DNA of 64,000 bases from JAGNHN01 sp964590645 (GTDB taxonomy: Bacteria; Bacteroidota; Bacteroidia; Bacteroidales; JAGNHN01), in contig CAZPYJ010000021.1 of assembly GCA_964590645.1 (NCBI GenBank), positions 10,932-74,931 on the forward strand, given 5' to 3'. This document shows positions 35,659 to 43,853 of this stretch, in pieces. Below the pieces are notes generated by a model, which ran no database searches, was not told where the DNA came from, and worked only from the letters and a program-made list of their open reading frames with translations. The translations under genes and the position numbers were made by a program. Position 1 is the stretch's first letter. Each line of letters begins with the position of its first letter.

Positions 35659-36189
35659 ATGGGATGCCGCTACTGGCATATAAAAGCTTGCCTGCTGTTC
35701 ATTTTCCGGCTCAGTTTCTGTCTGAGTTTACAAGGACAAGTATCCATCACGCCTGAGTTTTCTGAAAGTAAGGCAGGGTTCCAGGCCACTGTACTGATGA
35801 TCTCCCCTTTGCAGTTTGGCGACTTCTACCCCTCAGGTGGTGGTGGTGAAGTCATCGTTTCTTCCAATGGCACCCGGACTTCCACTGGAAGTGTCATCCT
35901 CCTGCCTTCCGGACAGATTAGCTCGGCGGGGGTGCTGGAAATCAGGGCATTGCCTAAAAGAATGATGCAGATCCATCTCAGCGAAAGTGTTTGGTTGCAA
36001 GGGAGCAATGGGGGAAAGCTTCGCCTTTACCCCGGACCGCTGAGCACAGGGAATGTTTTTGTTACTCCTCCCGGCGCGCCAAGCGGTTTTACGCTCACAA
36101 TGGGCGGCCGACTGCAGCTTTCCTCGCTTCAGGTGAACCCTTCGGGCTCCTATACAGGGAGCATCTATATTACGCTCATTTCTCAATGA
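35659..36189 (+). CDS. minor DUF4402 subunit (candidate tip, adaptor or anchor)
   Basis: The 176-residue exported protein starts right after the chaperone stop. Signal-like segment: IKACLLFIFRLSFCLSLQGQ. The mature part shows the DUF4402 pattern LQFGDFYPSGGGGEVIVSSNG, TGSVILLPSG, FTLTMGG and the terminal strand GSYTGSIYITLISQ. It is not a close copy of the major pilins. Its place between chaperone and usher, transcribed with them from the housekeeping promoter rather than sigma54, suggests a low-copy role such as tip or usher-priming subunit. That role is inferred. Confidence 0.75.
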   Translation: MGCRYWHIKACLLFIFRLSFCLSLQGQVSITPEFSESKAGFQATVLMISPLQFGDFYPSGGGGEVIVSSNGTRTSTGSVILLPSGQISSAGVLEIRALPKRMMQIHLSESVWLQGSNGGKLRLYPGPLSTGNVFVTPPGAPSGFTLTMGGRLQLSSLQVNPSGSYTGSIYITLISQ

Positions 36190-36196
36190 ATGAAAG

Positions 36197-38761
36197 ATGA
36201 TGGAGCGCCCGGTATCCAAAGGCCTGTGCCACCTCCTCATTCCCGGCCTTCTGCTGGTCACCCTGCTCAGTCCTGTGGCCCTGCAGGCTGAGCCGGAAGA
36301 TTACGAAGAATTATTTGTGGTACTTTCCATCGAAAACATCGGTTTTGTGGAAATAGACGCGATCTATTTCCAGGAAGAACTCTACCTGCCCGCAACAAGC
36401 CTTTTTCAGGAATTGAAAATATATGTTTCACACAGCCAGGGCTTTGACTCCGTTTGGGGTTATGTGGGAAATGAAACCAATGCCTTTTATATCAGCAACG
36501 CAAGCCGCCGGGTTTCCTTTGGTGGAAAAACCCTGTCTCTGGATGAGCACGAACTTCTTGCGACCTATCACGATCTTTTCCTTCCCCTGAAGGTGTATGA
36601 GCAGGCCTTTCAGTTCGAGCTCAGCTTCGATTTCAGGGCCCTCACGGTGCACCTGCAATCTTCCTATGAGCTTCCGATTGTAAAAATGCTGCGGATCCAG
36701 CGAATGAGAGAGAACCTGCGTACCCTAACAGGAAGCGTGGAAACAGATACCTCCTACCCCCGCGATTTTTCGCTGGCCCGGGGCCTGGCAGCCGATTGGT
36801 CGCTTGCAATGAAGCAATCCGTGGATGCACGCCCTGACTATACCCTGAAAACAGCCCTGGGAGGGGAACTGCTGGGTGGAGAACTCAGCCTGCTTACCCA
36901 GACAGACCTGCGCTCACCCCTTCGACTGAAAGACCAGGCGGGCTACTGGCGGTTTATTAACAATGATTCCAGATGGGTGAAACAGGCGCAATTCGGCACC
37001 CTTCAGCCCCCTTCCTTGTCGCAGGTGAATGCCCGAATGGCCGGGATCAGCCTGAGCAATACCCCCACCAGCTTCCGGAAATCCTTTGGCACCTATTTGC
37101 TCGAAAGACAAACGGAGCCAGGTTGGGAGGTGGAACTCTATGTGAACAATGTCCTGCTGGACATCGAAACGGCCGATGCAAACGGCCTATACCGTTTCGA
37201 GGTGCCCCTGGTATATGGGAGCACCCTGATCACCCTCAAACTGTACGGGCCCTGGGGCGAGGAAATCACCGAGGAAGAATACATCGATATCCCCTTTCTC
37301 TTTGTCCCCGATAAGCAGCTGGAGTACCACCTCTATACCGGATATACCCTGGACAGTATGGCTTATCGGCTGAGCCAGGGAAGTCTGTCGTACGGCCTGG
37401 GCAGGAAATCCACCCTCAGCCTGGGCTATGAGAATTATGAAGGAAATGACAGCAGCCGCCACCTCCCTTTCTCAAAAATATCCGTTGCGCCAGCGAACAA
37501 TCTGCTGCTTCACTATGCCTATGCATTTGAGGCCTGGCACCAATTTGCTTTCAGCTTGCGCAGCAGAAGCAATATCAGCCTTGAAGGGGATGCGCGCATT
37601 TTTAATGAAAAGCAGGATGCCATCCTCAGCAGCAATACCTATGAGGCCTCGCTCGGACTGAATGCCCCTTATCGCTTTGGAAAGATCCGGGGGAACTTCC
37701 GGGGAAGCTTCCGCCAAAACGAAACCCGTACCGGAACCAGGCAGTTTTTAGAGTCCAATCTTTCTGCCTACATCGGAAAACTCAACCTGGGGCTGCAAAC
37801 ATCTGCTTCCTTTCAGGAGCCCGAAGTGCGGAATGCCGCCCTGAATGCCTCCGTTTTCCTTCCGCGCCAGTGGGTATTGTATATGTCAACGCTCACAGAT
37901 ATGCAAGCCGTGGAAATGAAAAACCTGCGTTTACAGATGCAAAAGAGGCTGGGCAAGGCTTGGTTTACCAGCGCTTCCTTTGATTATGCTTTTGAGGAAG
38001 ATCAGACCTCCTTTCAGCTGAACCTGTATATCGATTTCCAGACCTTGCGGACATCCTTTGGAGCTGGACAATCCCAGGGGCGCTGGGAATCCAGCCAGGT
38101 CCTTTCCGGAAGCATCCTTCTTGCCGGAGGCCCGGCACCCTTCTCCTTCCAAAGCCGCCCTTCGCTCGGAAGAGGTGCGGTGGAAGTGGCTGCCTATCTG
38201 GATATAAACCATAATGACCAAAGGGATAAGAACGAACCCCTGCTCAGCAATCTAAATGTGAGCCTGAGCAAAGGAATACAGGTGTTGAAGGACAATGACA
38301 GTTTGCACCGCTACGTATCCCTGGAACCCTATACCCATCATCTGCTGCGTGTTCAGAATGGGGGTTTCCCGAGCATTGCCTGGATGCTTCCTTTTGAAAC
38401 GGCGGCCGTTTATCCGGATCCCAATCAGGTGAAGCGTATCCTGATTCCTGTAAAACCTATGGGAGAAATTGAGGGGCAGGTGATGTACAGGCGATCCGAC
38501 GGGGAGCTTATTCCAGCGGGCCGCATCATTATCAGGATTCTTAATAAAGACGGGGTGGAAATCAAGCGGCTGCTCAGCGGCAGCGATGGCTATTTCAATT
38601 ACCTGGGTTTGCCTCCTGGGGCCTATACGCTGTCGCTGGATGAGGGGCAATTACAGCAATTGGGGATGATTCCCGCTCCGGAAAGTATCCCGCTAAGAAT
38701 AGACAGCTCATTTGAAGGAGATTTCCGGGATGGCTTCCGCTTTATCCTCGGCGAACCATAA
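36197..38761 (+). CDS. usher-like outer-membrane beta-barrel protein
   Basis: The 854-residue protein has a signal peptide (ending about residue 31, PVALQA). An N-terminal domain (32-160) is followed by many alternating beta-strands typical of a large barrel, interrupted by a plug-like region (about 310-375: GWEVELYVNNVLLDIETADANGLYRFEVPLVYGSTLITLKLYGPWGEEI). Such a G-x-x-V-E-L-Y ... G-x-Y-x-F-x-V-P-L pattern is characteristic of fimbrial ushers. After the barrel, an EF-hand-like loop DINHNDQRDKNE (about 675) and a C-terminal carboxypeptidase-regulatory-like domain (about 755-854) follow. It would export and polymerise DUF4402 subunits. It is divergent from FimD, so assignment is by pattern and context. 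Confidence 0.78.
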   Translation: MMERPVSKGLCHLLIPGLLLVTLLSPVALQAEPEDYEELFVVLSIENIGFVEIDAIYFQEELYLPATSLFQELKIYVSHSQGFDSVWGYVGNETNAFYISNASRRVSFGGKTLSLDEHELLATYHDLFLPLKVYEQAFQFELSFDFRALTVHLQSSYELPIVKMLRIQRMRENLRTLTGSVETDTSYPRDFSLARGLAADWSLAMKQSVDARPDYTLKTALGGELLGGELSLLTQTDLRSPLRLKDQAGYWRFINNDSRWVKQAQFGTLQPPSLSQVNARMAGISLSNTPTSFRKSFGTYLLERQTEPGWEVELYVNNVLLDIETADANGLYRFEVPLVYGSTLITLKLYGPWGEEITEEEYIDIPFLFVPDKQLEYHLYTGYTLDSMAYRLSQGSLSYGLGRKSTLSLGYENYEGNDSSRHLPFSKISVAPANNLLLHYAYAFEAWHQFAFSLRSRSNISLEGDARIFNEKQDAILSSNTYEASLGLNAPYRFGKIRGNFRGSFRQNETRTGTRQFLESNLSAYIGKLNLGLQTSASFQEPEVRNAALNASVFLPRQWVLYMSTLTDMQAVEMKNLRLQMQKRLGKAWFTSASFDYAFEEDQTSFQLNLYIDFQTLRTSFGAGQSQGRWESSQVLSGSILLAGGPAPFSFQSRPSLGRGAVEVAAYLDINHNDQRDKNEPLLSNLNVSLSKGIQVLKDNDSLHRYVSLEPYTHHLLRVQNGGFPSIAWMLPFETAAVYPDPNQVKRILIPVKPMGEIEGQVMYRRSDGELIPAGRIIIRILNKDGVEIKRLLSGSDGYFNYLGLPPGAYTLSLDEGQLQQLGMIPAPESIPLRIDSSFEGDFRDGFRFILGEP

Positions 38762-38822
38762 AGATTACTCATCAGCAGAGCCTATGAACTCAGCTTAGTT
38801 TCTACTCAGGTTTGAACAGACG

Positions 38823-38850
38823 AAAAAGAGCCACCCCGCGGGGTGGCTCT
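38823..38850 (-). terminator. strong intrinsic terminator of pilin copy 2
   Basis: A perfect 24-nt palindrome (38827-38850, arms AGAGCCACCCCG and CGGGGTGGCTCT) is followed on the minus strand by TTTTT (38827-38823). It lies 25 nt past the pilin stop and separates it from the convergent usher gene. Confidence 0.85.
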
Positions 38851-38874
38851 GGAACTGCTGAAGTGCTCTTGATC

Positions 38875-39396
38875 TTAGTTGTAGGCAACAACCACATCGA
38901 AGGTACCGCTGTAGAGGCCGGGAGCCTGGTTGGCTTCCACGTTCAGGGTGGCACCTACCACCAGGGTAGCAGTTCCCTGGTTGCTCAGGCTGTTGGTAGC
39001 GCCCAGGCTGCTGACGAAGTTATCCACTTCCATTTCATCGTTGCCAGACTCAATGTCGATGGAGCTCGGCAGATCGATGGTGAAAGAAGCACCGGGATAA
39101 CCCTGGATGTCGAAGCTGGCGGCACTGTTTACATTGCCGGCAGCGATCAGGGTAACGCCACCCATACCGGAACGGCTTCCGTCGAGGGCGATGCTTACAC
39201 TTCCGTCGGCGATGCCGGCAGCAATGTTCCCGAAGGCCAGGTCAGCCTGTTTTACGATTTCCAGGGGCTGCACGATCCGGGCGGTAGCGGTGGCGGTTCC
39301 GGTAGCGGAAGCGGTGACAACCACAGTGGCCATTACATTGTTTCCGAGGAAGAAAGCAGCGAGGAGGCTGGCAAAAACGATCAGATTCTTTTTCAT
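38875..39396 (-). CDS. DUF4402 major pilin-like subunit, copy 2
   Basis: The 173-residue pilin-like protein differs from copy 1 at three positions near the C terminus (N for S, G for S, V for I) and has the same signal peptide, Ala/Thr-rich mature N terminus and terminal strand GLYSGTFDVVVAYN. It is convergent with the usher and has its own sigma54-type promoter, upstream palindrome and strong terminator, so it is a complete independent transcription unit. Near identity with copy 1 over a sharply bounded block points to recent gene conversion rather than old duplication. Confidence 0.82.
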   Translation of the reverse strand: MKKNLIVFASLLAAFFLGNNVMATVVVTASATGTATATARIVQPLEIVKQADLAFGNIAAGIADGSVSIALDGSRSGMGGVTLIAAGNVNSAASFDIQGYPGASFTIDLPSSIDIESGNDEMEVDNFVSSLGATNSLSNQGTATLVVGATLNVEANQAPGLYSGTFDVVVAYN

Positions 39397-39480
39397 TGTT
39401 TTGTGTTTTTTAGGGTTAGTGTTTGTGTTGATGCCAAACCCTTTTCAATGCCCGTGCCAGAAGGTGGCACGCACACATAA
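38994..39480 (-). repeat. 487-bp direct repeat, copy B
   Basis: The partner of 28620-29106 in the same orientation, 10,374 bp apart. Together they bracket the kinase-Hpt-activator-chaperone-usher operon. Confidence 0.85.
39444..39460 (-). promoter_or_regulatory. sigma54-type -24/-12 promoter of pilin copy 2
   Basis: Same CTGGCACGGGCATTGAA as in copy 1, on the minus strand, with a predicted transcription start near 39434. It lies inside the converted block, so it is not independent evidence of sequence conservation. The conserved distance to the upstream palindrome, which lies outside the block, is more informative. Confidence 0.65.
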
Positions 39481-39503
39481 AACAATGATATTCAAGTATT
39501 AAA

Positions 39504-39525
39504 GGGAATTCGCCTTTTGGCACAG
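39504..39525. promoter_or_regulatory. conserved 22-bp element upstream of pilin copy 2
   Basis: Identical to 29130-29151 though the surrounding sequence has diverged, so it appears to be under selection. It sits between the -24/-12 element and the palindromic site, where a DNA-bending protein or second regulator would bind in a sigma54 promoter. Confidence 0.5.
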
Positions 39526-39533
39526 CTCAGCGT

Positions 39534-39554
39534 TTTGTCCCGGATTCGGACAAA
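39534..39554. promoter_or_regulatory. palindromic candidate enhancer (UAS) of pilin copy 2
   Basis: TTTGTCC (39534-39540), 7 nt, GGACAAA (39548-39554): a perfect inverted repeat centred 86 bp upstream of the -24 GG. It is the likely binding site of the Fis-type domain of the 33453-34841 activator. Confidence 0.6.
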
Positions 39555-39646
39555 TCTTGCTTGCCTGGGACAGGTGTGCAAGGAATCAACACTCTATTGT
39601 ACCTATGCCACTATAAGCTGTACTATCTGAATCACTGACTAACCCC

Positions 39647-39799
39647 CTGACCTTACTGACCTTCTGACCTTACTGACCTTACTGACCTTCTGACCTTACT
39701 GACCTTCTGACCTTCTGACCTTCTGACCTGCTGACCTTCTGATCTGCTGACCTTACTGACCTTACTGACCTTACTGATCTTGCTGATCTTGCTGATCTG
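39647..39799. repeat. degenerate 8/9-bp tandem repeat upstream of dut
   Basis: About 18 head-to-tail units of CTGACCTT or CTGACCTTA, with later CTGATCTG and CTGATCTTG variants. Unit length alternates between 8 and 9 bp, so it is not a coding repeat in either direction. It lies 27 bp upstream of the dut -7 box. The rest of 39555-39826 contains no recognisable gene. Confidence 0.9.
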
Positions 39800-39826
39800 C
39801 AGATACACCGCTCTTGCCAAATTCCT

Positions 39827-39834
39827 TACCTTTG
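39827..39834 (+). promoter_or_regulatory. candidate -7 promoter box TACCTTTG of dut
   Basis: TAnnTTTG match ending 19 nt before the dut ATG and 27 bp after the tandem repeat. No -33 TTTG, so changes in the repeat could affect promoter spacing or activity. Confidence 0.45.
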
Positions 39835-39853
39835 CCTCTTATTGAACAAGCTT

Positions 39854-40288
39854 ATGATCGTCAGCATCATCAACCGATCTCCCCACCCCCTGCCCGCATA
39901 CGAAACCGCGCTTTCGGCGGGGATGGACTTGCGCGCCAATCTGGAATTGGAAGTGGAGCTCAAGCCTCTGGAAAGGGCACTCATTCCTACCGGTCTTTAT
40001 ATCTCTCTGCCTCCGGGCTTCGAGGCACAGGTAAGGCCCCGCAGCGGACTGGCCGTCCGGGAAGGCATTACTGTGCTGAATACCCCCGGCACCATCGATG
40101 CCGACTACCGTGGGGAGATCAAGGTGATTCTGGTGAACCTCTCCGGTGAAACCCGGTATATCCGCCAGGGCGACCGCATTGCACAGATGGTCATTGCCCG
40201 GCACGAGAGGGTGGAATGGAAAGAAAGCCAAAGGCTGGATGAAACCAAAAGGGGTGAAGGCGGATTCGGACATACCGGTAAATCCTGA
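39854..40288 (+). CDS. dut: deoxyuridine 5'-triphosphate nucleotidohydrolase (dUTPase)
   Basis: The 144-residue trimeric dUTPase hydrolyses dUTP to dUMP, keeping uracil out of DNA. The family motifs are visible in order: AGMDLRAN (1), ALIPTGLYISLP (2), RPRSGLAVREGITVLNTPGTIDADYRGEI (3 and surrounding), GDRIAQMVI (4) and the C-terminal RGEGGFGHTG (5). The ATG at 39854 is preferred to an upstream TTG. It is 13 nt upstream of the nucleotidyltransferase gene and likely cotranscribed. Confidence 0.96.
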   Translation: MIVSIINRSPHPLPAYETALSAGMDLRANLELEVELKPLERALIPTGLYISLPPGFEAQVRPRSGLAVREGITVLNTPGTIDADYRGEIKVILVNLSGETRYIRQGDRIAQMVIARHERVEWKESQRLDETKRGEGGFGHTGKS

Positions 40289-40301
40289 AAAACACAAGGC
40301 A

Positions 40302-41303
40302 ATGAAAATCATTATACCAATGGCCGGAATGGGAAAGCGGATGCGACCGCATACCCTCACTGTACCCAAACCCCTGATACGGCTTGCAGGCAAGACCATA
40401 GTGCAGCGACTCACTGAAAGCATTGCCGCCTCGGTCGGCGAGAAGGTAGATGAAGTTGCTTTCATCATCGGCGACTTTGGGGAAGAAGTGGAAAGCGAAT
40501 TGCTGGCTGTGGCTGAAAAAGCCGGTGCCCGCGGACGCATCTACTACCAGGAAGAACCCCTGGGAACAGCTCACGCCATCCATTGTGCAGCCCCTTCCCT
40601 CGAAGGACCGGTAATCATCGCCTTTGCCGATACCCTTTTCAAAGCCGATTTCGCTCTGGATACAGAAAAAGAAGCCGTCATCTGGATCAAAAGCGTGGAA
40701 GACCCCTCTGCATTCGGTGTGGTGATCACGGATGAAAGCGGTGCAGTGGAGCGCTTTGCCGAGAAACCGGATACCTTTCTCTCCGATAAGGCCATTATCG
40801 GGATCTATTATTTCAAAGAAGGGCTAAGCCTGAAGCAAAAAATCAAAACCCTGATCGAGCGCGACCATCGCGTTAAGGGGGAATACCAGCTCACGGATGT
40901 TTTGCAGGAGTTGCTGGAAGGGGGAATGCATTTCTACACCGCCGGCGTGGAGGAATGGCTTGACTGCGGCAACAAAGATGCAAGCGTGCAAACCCATCAG
41001 CGTATTCTGGAGCACGAAAAAGACCTGAGTCAGATCTCCCCTCAGGCCCGCATTATCGATTCGGTTATCACCCCTCCCTGCTTCATTGCTGCCGGTGCGC
41101 ACATTGCCCATTCCATCATCGGGCCCCACGTTTCTGTTGAACAAAATACCCGCATAGAGCATTCAGTCATCACCAATTCCATCGTCCAGCAGGATGCAGT
41201 CATCCGCAATGCCAATTTCGATAATTCAATGATAGGCAGTGCTGTGGATTACAAAGGCAGCGTGAACGAAGTCTCGCTGGGTGATTATAGCGTGATAAAA
41301 TAA
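40302..41303 (+). CDS. sugar-phosphate nucleotidyltransferase
   Basis: The 333-residue nucleotidyltransferase starts MKIIIPMAGMGKRMRPHTLTVPKPLIRLAGKTIVQRL, the G-x-G-x-R-x-x-P-x-T-x-x-x-P-K-x-L signature of glucose-1-phosphate thymidylyl-, mannose-1-phosphate guanylyl- and related transferases. The catalytic-domain acidic motif FADTLF is present. The C-terminal part (from about 245) has hexapeptide-like repeats of a left-handed beta-helix (ARIIDSVITPPCFIAAGAHIAHSIIGPHVSVEQNTRIEHS). The product nucleotide sugar is not deducible. Its stop overlaps the following start. Confidence 0.9.
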   Translation: MKIIIPMAGMGKRMRPHTLTVPKPLIRLAGKTIVQRLTESIAASVGEKVDEVAFIIGDFGEEVESELLAVAEKAGARGRIYYQEEPLGTAHAIHCAAPSLEGPVIIAFADTLFKADFALDTEKEAVIWIKSVEDPSAFGVVITDESGAVERFAEKPDTFLSDKAIIGIYYFKEGLSLKQKIKTLIERDHRVKGEYQLTDVLQELLEGGMHFYTAGVEEWLDCGNKDASVQTHQRILEHEKDLSQISPQARIIDSVITPPCFIAAGAHIAHSIIGPHVSVEQNTRIEHSVITNSIVQQDAVIRNANFDNSMIGSAVDYKGSVNEVSLGDYSVIK

Positions 41304-43036
41304 TGATGAGAAAAATCTTTCCATACCTGTTTCTTCTTTCCCTGGCATTCAGCCCTGCCTGCAGCCTGCTTAAGCCGGCGGCTGAAAAAGACCGGGACGA
41401 TGGCCCGGATGAGAAGGCTGCCATTGAAGCCCGGGCTCTTTTCCACGACGCCAACCGGGAACGCATCCTGGGCAACTACAGCGAAGCTGAAAAGCTGTTC
41501 CGTCAAGTATTGGAAAGAGAGCCCGCCAACGCTGCCGCCCATTATGAACTGGCGAGGGTGTTCCGCAAGCTGGATAAAGTGCCGGAGGCCCTGGCAATGG
41601 TTGAAAAAGCCGTTCAACTTGACGGAAACAATCAATGGTATACACTCTTTCTTGCAGAGCTTTATGAAGCCACCGGACAGGTGGAAAAAGCCATCGCGCT
41701 CCTCGAGGAGCTGGTGGTGCAGCATCCGGCCGATGAGGATTTCCGCAGGATGCTCACTGAAGCATATCTGCTTACCGGCAAGCCCCAGCAGGCAATGAAA
41801 GTGCTGGAAGGGATGGAGCGTGATTTCGGGCCGGACGAGGAAATCATTCTTCAGAAGAAAGAACTCTGGCAACACCTGGGAAAATTTGCTAAGGCGGTGG
41901 AGGAAATGGAAAAACTGATGCGCCTGAACCCGGCCTCGACCCGCTATATGGCCATCCTGGCCGAAATGTATATGCAGGAAGAGGAATACGATAAAGCTTT
42001 CTCCTATTACCGCCGGATTCAGGAAGCAGACCCCGGGGATCCCTACATCCATATGGCTCTGGCAGATTACTACCGGAAGACAGGCGACAATGCCGCCTCT
42101 TTTCAGGAATTGCAACTGGGCTTTGCCAATCCCCGCCTGGATGTGGACACCAAGGTGAAGATCCTGATGTCATTTTATGCTGTGGGAGAGGTTTTTGAAG
42201 AGATGCGTTCTCAGGGCCTTGAACTGGCCACCACTCTGGTAGCCGCTCATCCGGAAGACCCTAAATCGCATTCCGTCCGCGCCGACTTCCTGAGCAGGGA
42301 AGAGCGTTATGCCGAAGCCGCCGAAGCCCTGAAAAGAGTTATTTCCCTCGACAGCAGTAAATACATTGTATGGGAGCAACTGCTGCGGATTCAATTTGAA
42401 CTGACTGACTTTGAGCAGATGCAGAACTATGCCGGCCGTGCCTTGAATCTTTTTCCCAGTATGCCCCTGCCCTATCTCTTTAAAGGCATCGCAGCCTACC
42501 AGCTCAAAAAATATGAAACGGCGGCGGAAACCTTCTCAATGGGATCCCTGCTGGTGGTCGACAATCCGGATCTGCGCCGCGACTTCTATACCTACGCCGG
42601 GGATACCTATCAGCAATTGAAGGATTATCCGAATTCTTCAAAATACTATGAGAAAGTCCTGAAAGAAGACCCCGATAATGTATACGTCCTGAACAACTAC
42701 AGCTACTTCCTCTCCCTGCGAAAAGACAAGCTGGAAAAGGCAGCAGAAATGGCTTTGCGTGCCAATACCCTGGATCCGGACAATGCCAGTTTTCAGGATA
42801 CATACGGCTGGGTGCTCTACCAGCAAGGAAAATATGATGAGGCGAAAGTTTGGCTTGAGAAGGCCCTGGAGAACGGGGGAAATGAAAATGATGTTATCCT
42901 GGAACATTACGGCGATGTGCTGTATCAACTGAGTGAGAAAGAAAAGGCATTATTATTCTGGCAGCGGGCTTCGGAAGCGGGAAGCGGCTCTGAATTCCTG
43001 CCTCAAAAGATCCGCGATGAAAAGCTGTATGAGTAG
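41303..43036 (+). CDS. TPR-repeat lipoprotein
   Basis: The 577-residue protein has a lipoprotein signal (FLLSLAFSPAC, lipidated Cys20). It has at least eight tetratricopeptide-like repeats with the W/L-G-Y-A-P spacing, for example ANAAAHYELARVFRKLDKVPEALAMVEKAVQL and a final NASFQDTYGWVLYQQGKYDEAKVWLEKALE. TPR lipoproteins of this kind commonly scaffold outer-membrane assembly or cell-wall complexes. The neighbours (DUF4292 lipoprotein, EnvC-like protein, overlapping starts and stops) suggest an envelope biogenesis operon. No specific partner can be named. Confidence 0.9.
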   Translation: MMRKIFPYLFLLSLAFSPACSLLKPAAEKDRDDGPDEKAAIEARALFHDANRERILGNYSEAEKLFRQVLEREPANAAAHYELARVFRKLDKVPEALAMVEKAVQLDGNNQWYTLFLAELYEATGQVEKAIALLEELVVQHPADEDFRRMLTEAYLLTGKPQQAMKVLEGMERDFGPDEEIILQKKELWQHLGKFAKAVEEMEKLMRLNPASTRYMAILAEMYMQEEEYDKAFSYYRRIQEADPGDPYIHMALADYYRKTGDNAASFQELQLGFANPRLDVDTKVKILMSFYAVGEVFEEMRSQGLELATTLVAAHPEDPKSHSVRADFLSREERYAEAAEALKRVISLDSSKYIVWEQLLRIQFELTDFEQMQNYAGRALNLFPSMPLPYLFKGIAAYQLKKYETAAETFSMGSLLVVDNPDLRRDFYTYAGDTYQQLKDYPNSSKYYEKVLKEDPDNVYVLNNYSYFLSLRKDKLEKAAEMALRANTLDPDNASFQDTYGWVLYQQGKYDEAKVWLEKALENGGNENDVILEHYGDVLYQLSEKEKALLFWQRASEAGSGSEFLPQKIRDEKLYE

Positions 43037-43853
43037 GATACTTCCCTATCTGTTTCCGGTTTTACTGATCCTCCTTGCTGCTTTATTCGGATGCAAGACT
43101 TCACGCCAGCTCATCAAAGCCCCCATCAAAGAGGAAGGGGTCGATTATCTGCTGAAAAAGCTCAAAGAAAATGAAGCACAATTCGATGATTTTTCTGCCC
43201 GCTTTTCGGCCAGCCTGATCCAGGATAAGAAAGACAGAATGGGCTTCAGCGGGCAGATACGAATACGCCGCGACAGCCTGATCTGGGTATCTCTTTCCCC
43301 CGCCCTAAACATCGAAGCGATGCGGGTGATGGTGAGCCAGGACTCCATCTTCCTGCTTAACCGCCTCAACAAAACCTATTTTAAAGCCGGCTTCGACTAT
43401 GTGAACAGCTTTATCAATGCAGCCCTCGATTATGATATGCTGCAGGCTTTGCTCATCGGGAACGATTTTGCCTTCTACGAAATCGGCGAATTCCGTGCCT
43501 CCATCGATGGGATGCAATACCGGCTCAATACCTCCAACCGGCAAAAAATCAAAAAGTATATCCGGGCGAATGAGCACATCAACACCATCCCCTTGCAAAC
43601 CATCTGGCTTGATCCGGAAACCTTCAAGATTTCGAGAATTATGATTAAAGAGCTGGAGGTGGAAGGGAGAAAACTCAATGCCGCTTACAGTGATTTTGAA
43701 CCGGTCAACGAAAGAGTATTCCCCGGCAGAATTCAGGTGGAAGTGAATGCAGAAAAGCATATCAGCCTGGATATGCGTTATACCCGCCTGGAAACGAATC
43801 AGGGGAAAGCATACCCCTTTCATATTCCCGGCAGCTATCAGGCATTGCAATGA
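43029..43853 (+). CDS. DUF4292 lipoprotein
   Basis: The 274-residue lipoprotein has lipobox LAALFGC (Cys22). The mature part resembles LolA/LolB-like beta-sheet folds: NEAQFDDFSARFSASLIQDKKDRMGFSGQIRIRRDSLIWVSLSPALNIEAMRVMV, typical of DUF4292 in Bacteroidota. A role in lipoprotein or lipid handling at the outer membrane is suspected for the fold but not shown. The start at 43029 overlaps the TPR gene by 8 nt, and the stop overlaps the EnvC-like gene by 4 nt. Confidence 0.88.
   Translation: MSRILPYLFPVLLILLAALFGCKTSRQLIKAPIKEEGVDYLLKKLKENEAQFDDFSARFSASLIQDKKDRMGFSGQIRIRRDSLIWVSLSPALNIEAMRVMVSQDSIFLLNRLNKTYFKAGFDYVNSFINAALDYDMLQALLIGNDFAFYEIGEFRASIDGMQYRLNTSNRQKIKKYIRANEHINTIPLQTIWLDPETFKISRIMIKELEVEGRKLNAAYSDFEPVNERVFPGRIQVEVNAEKHISLDMRYTRLETNQGKAYPFHIPGSYQALQ

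Noticed and set aside
39647..39799. CRISPR array
   Set aside because: Units are 8-9 bp head to tail with no spacers and no cas genes nearby.
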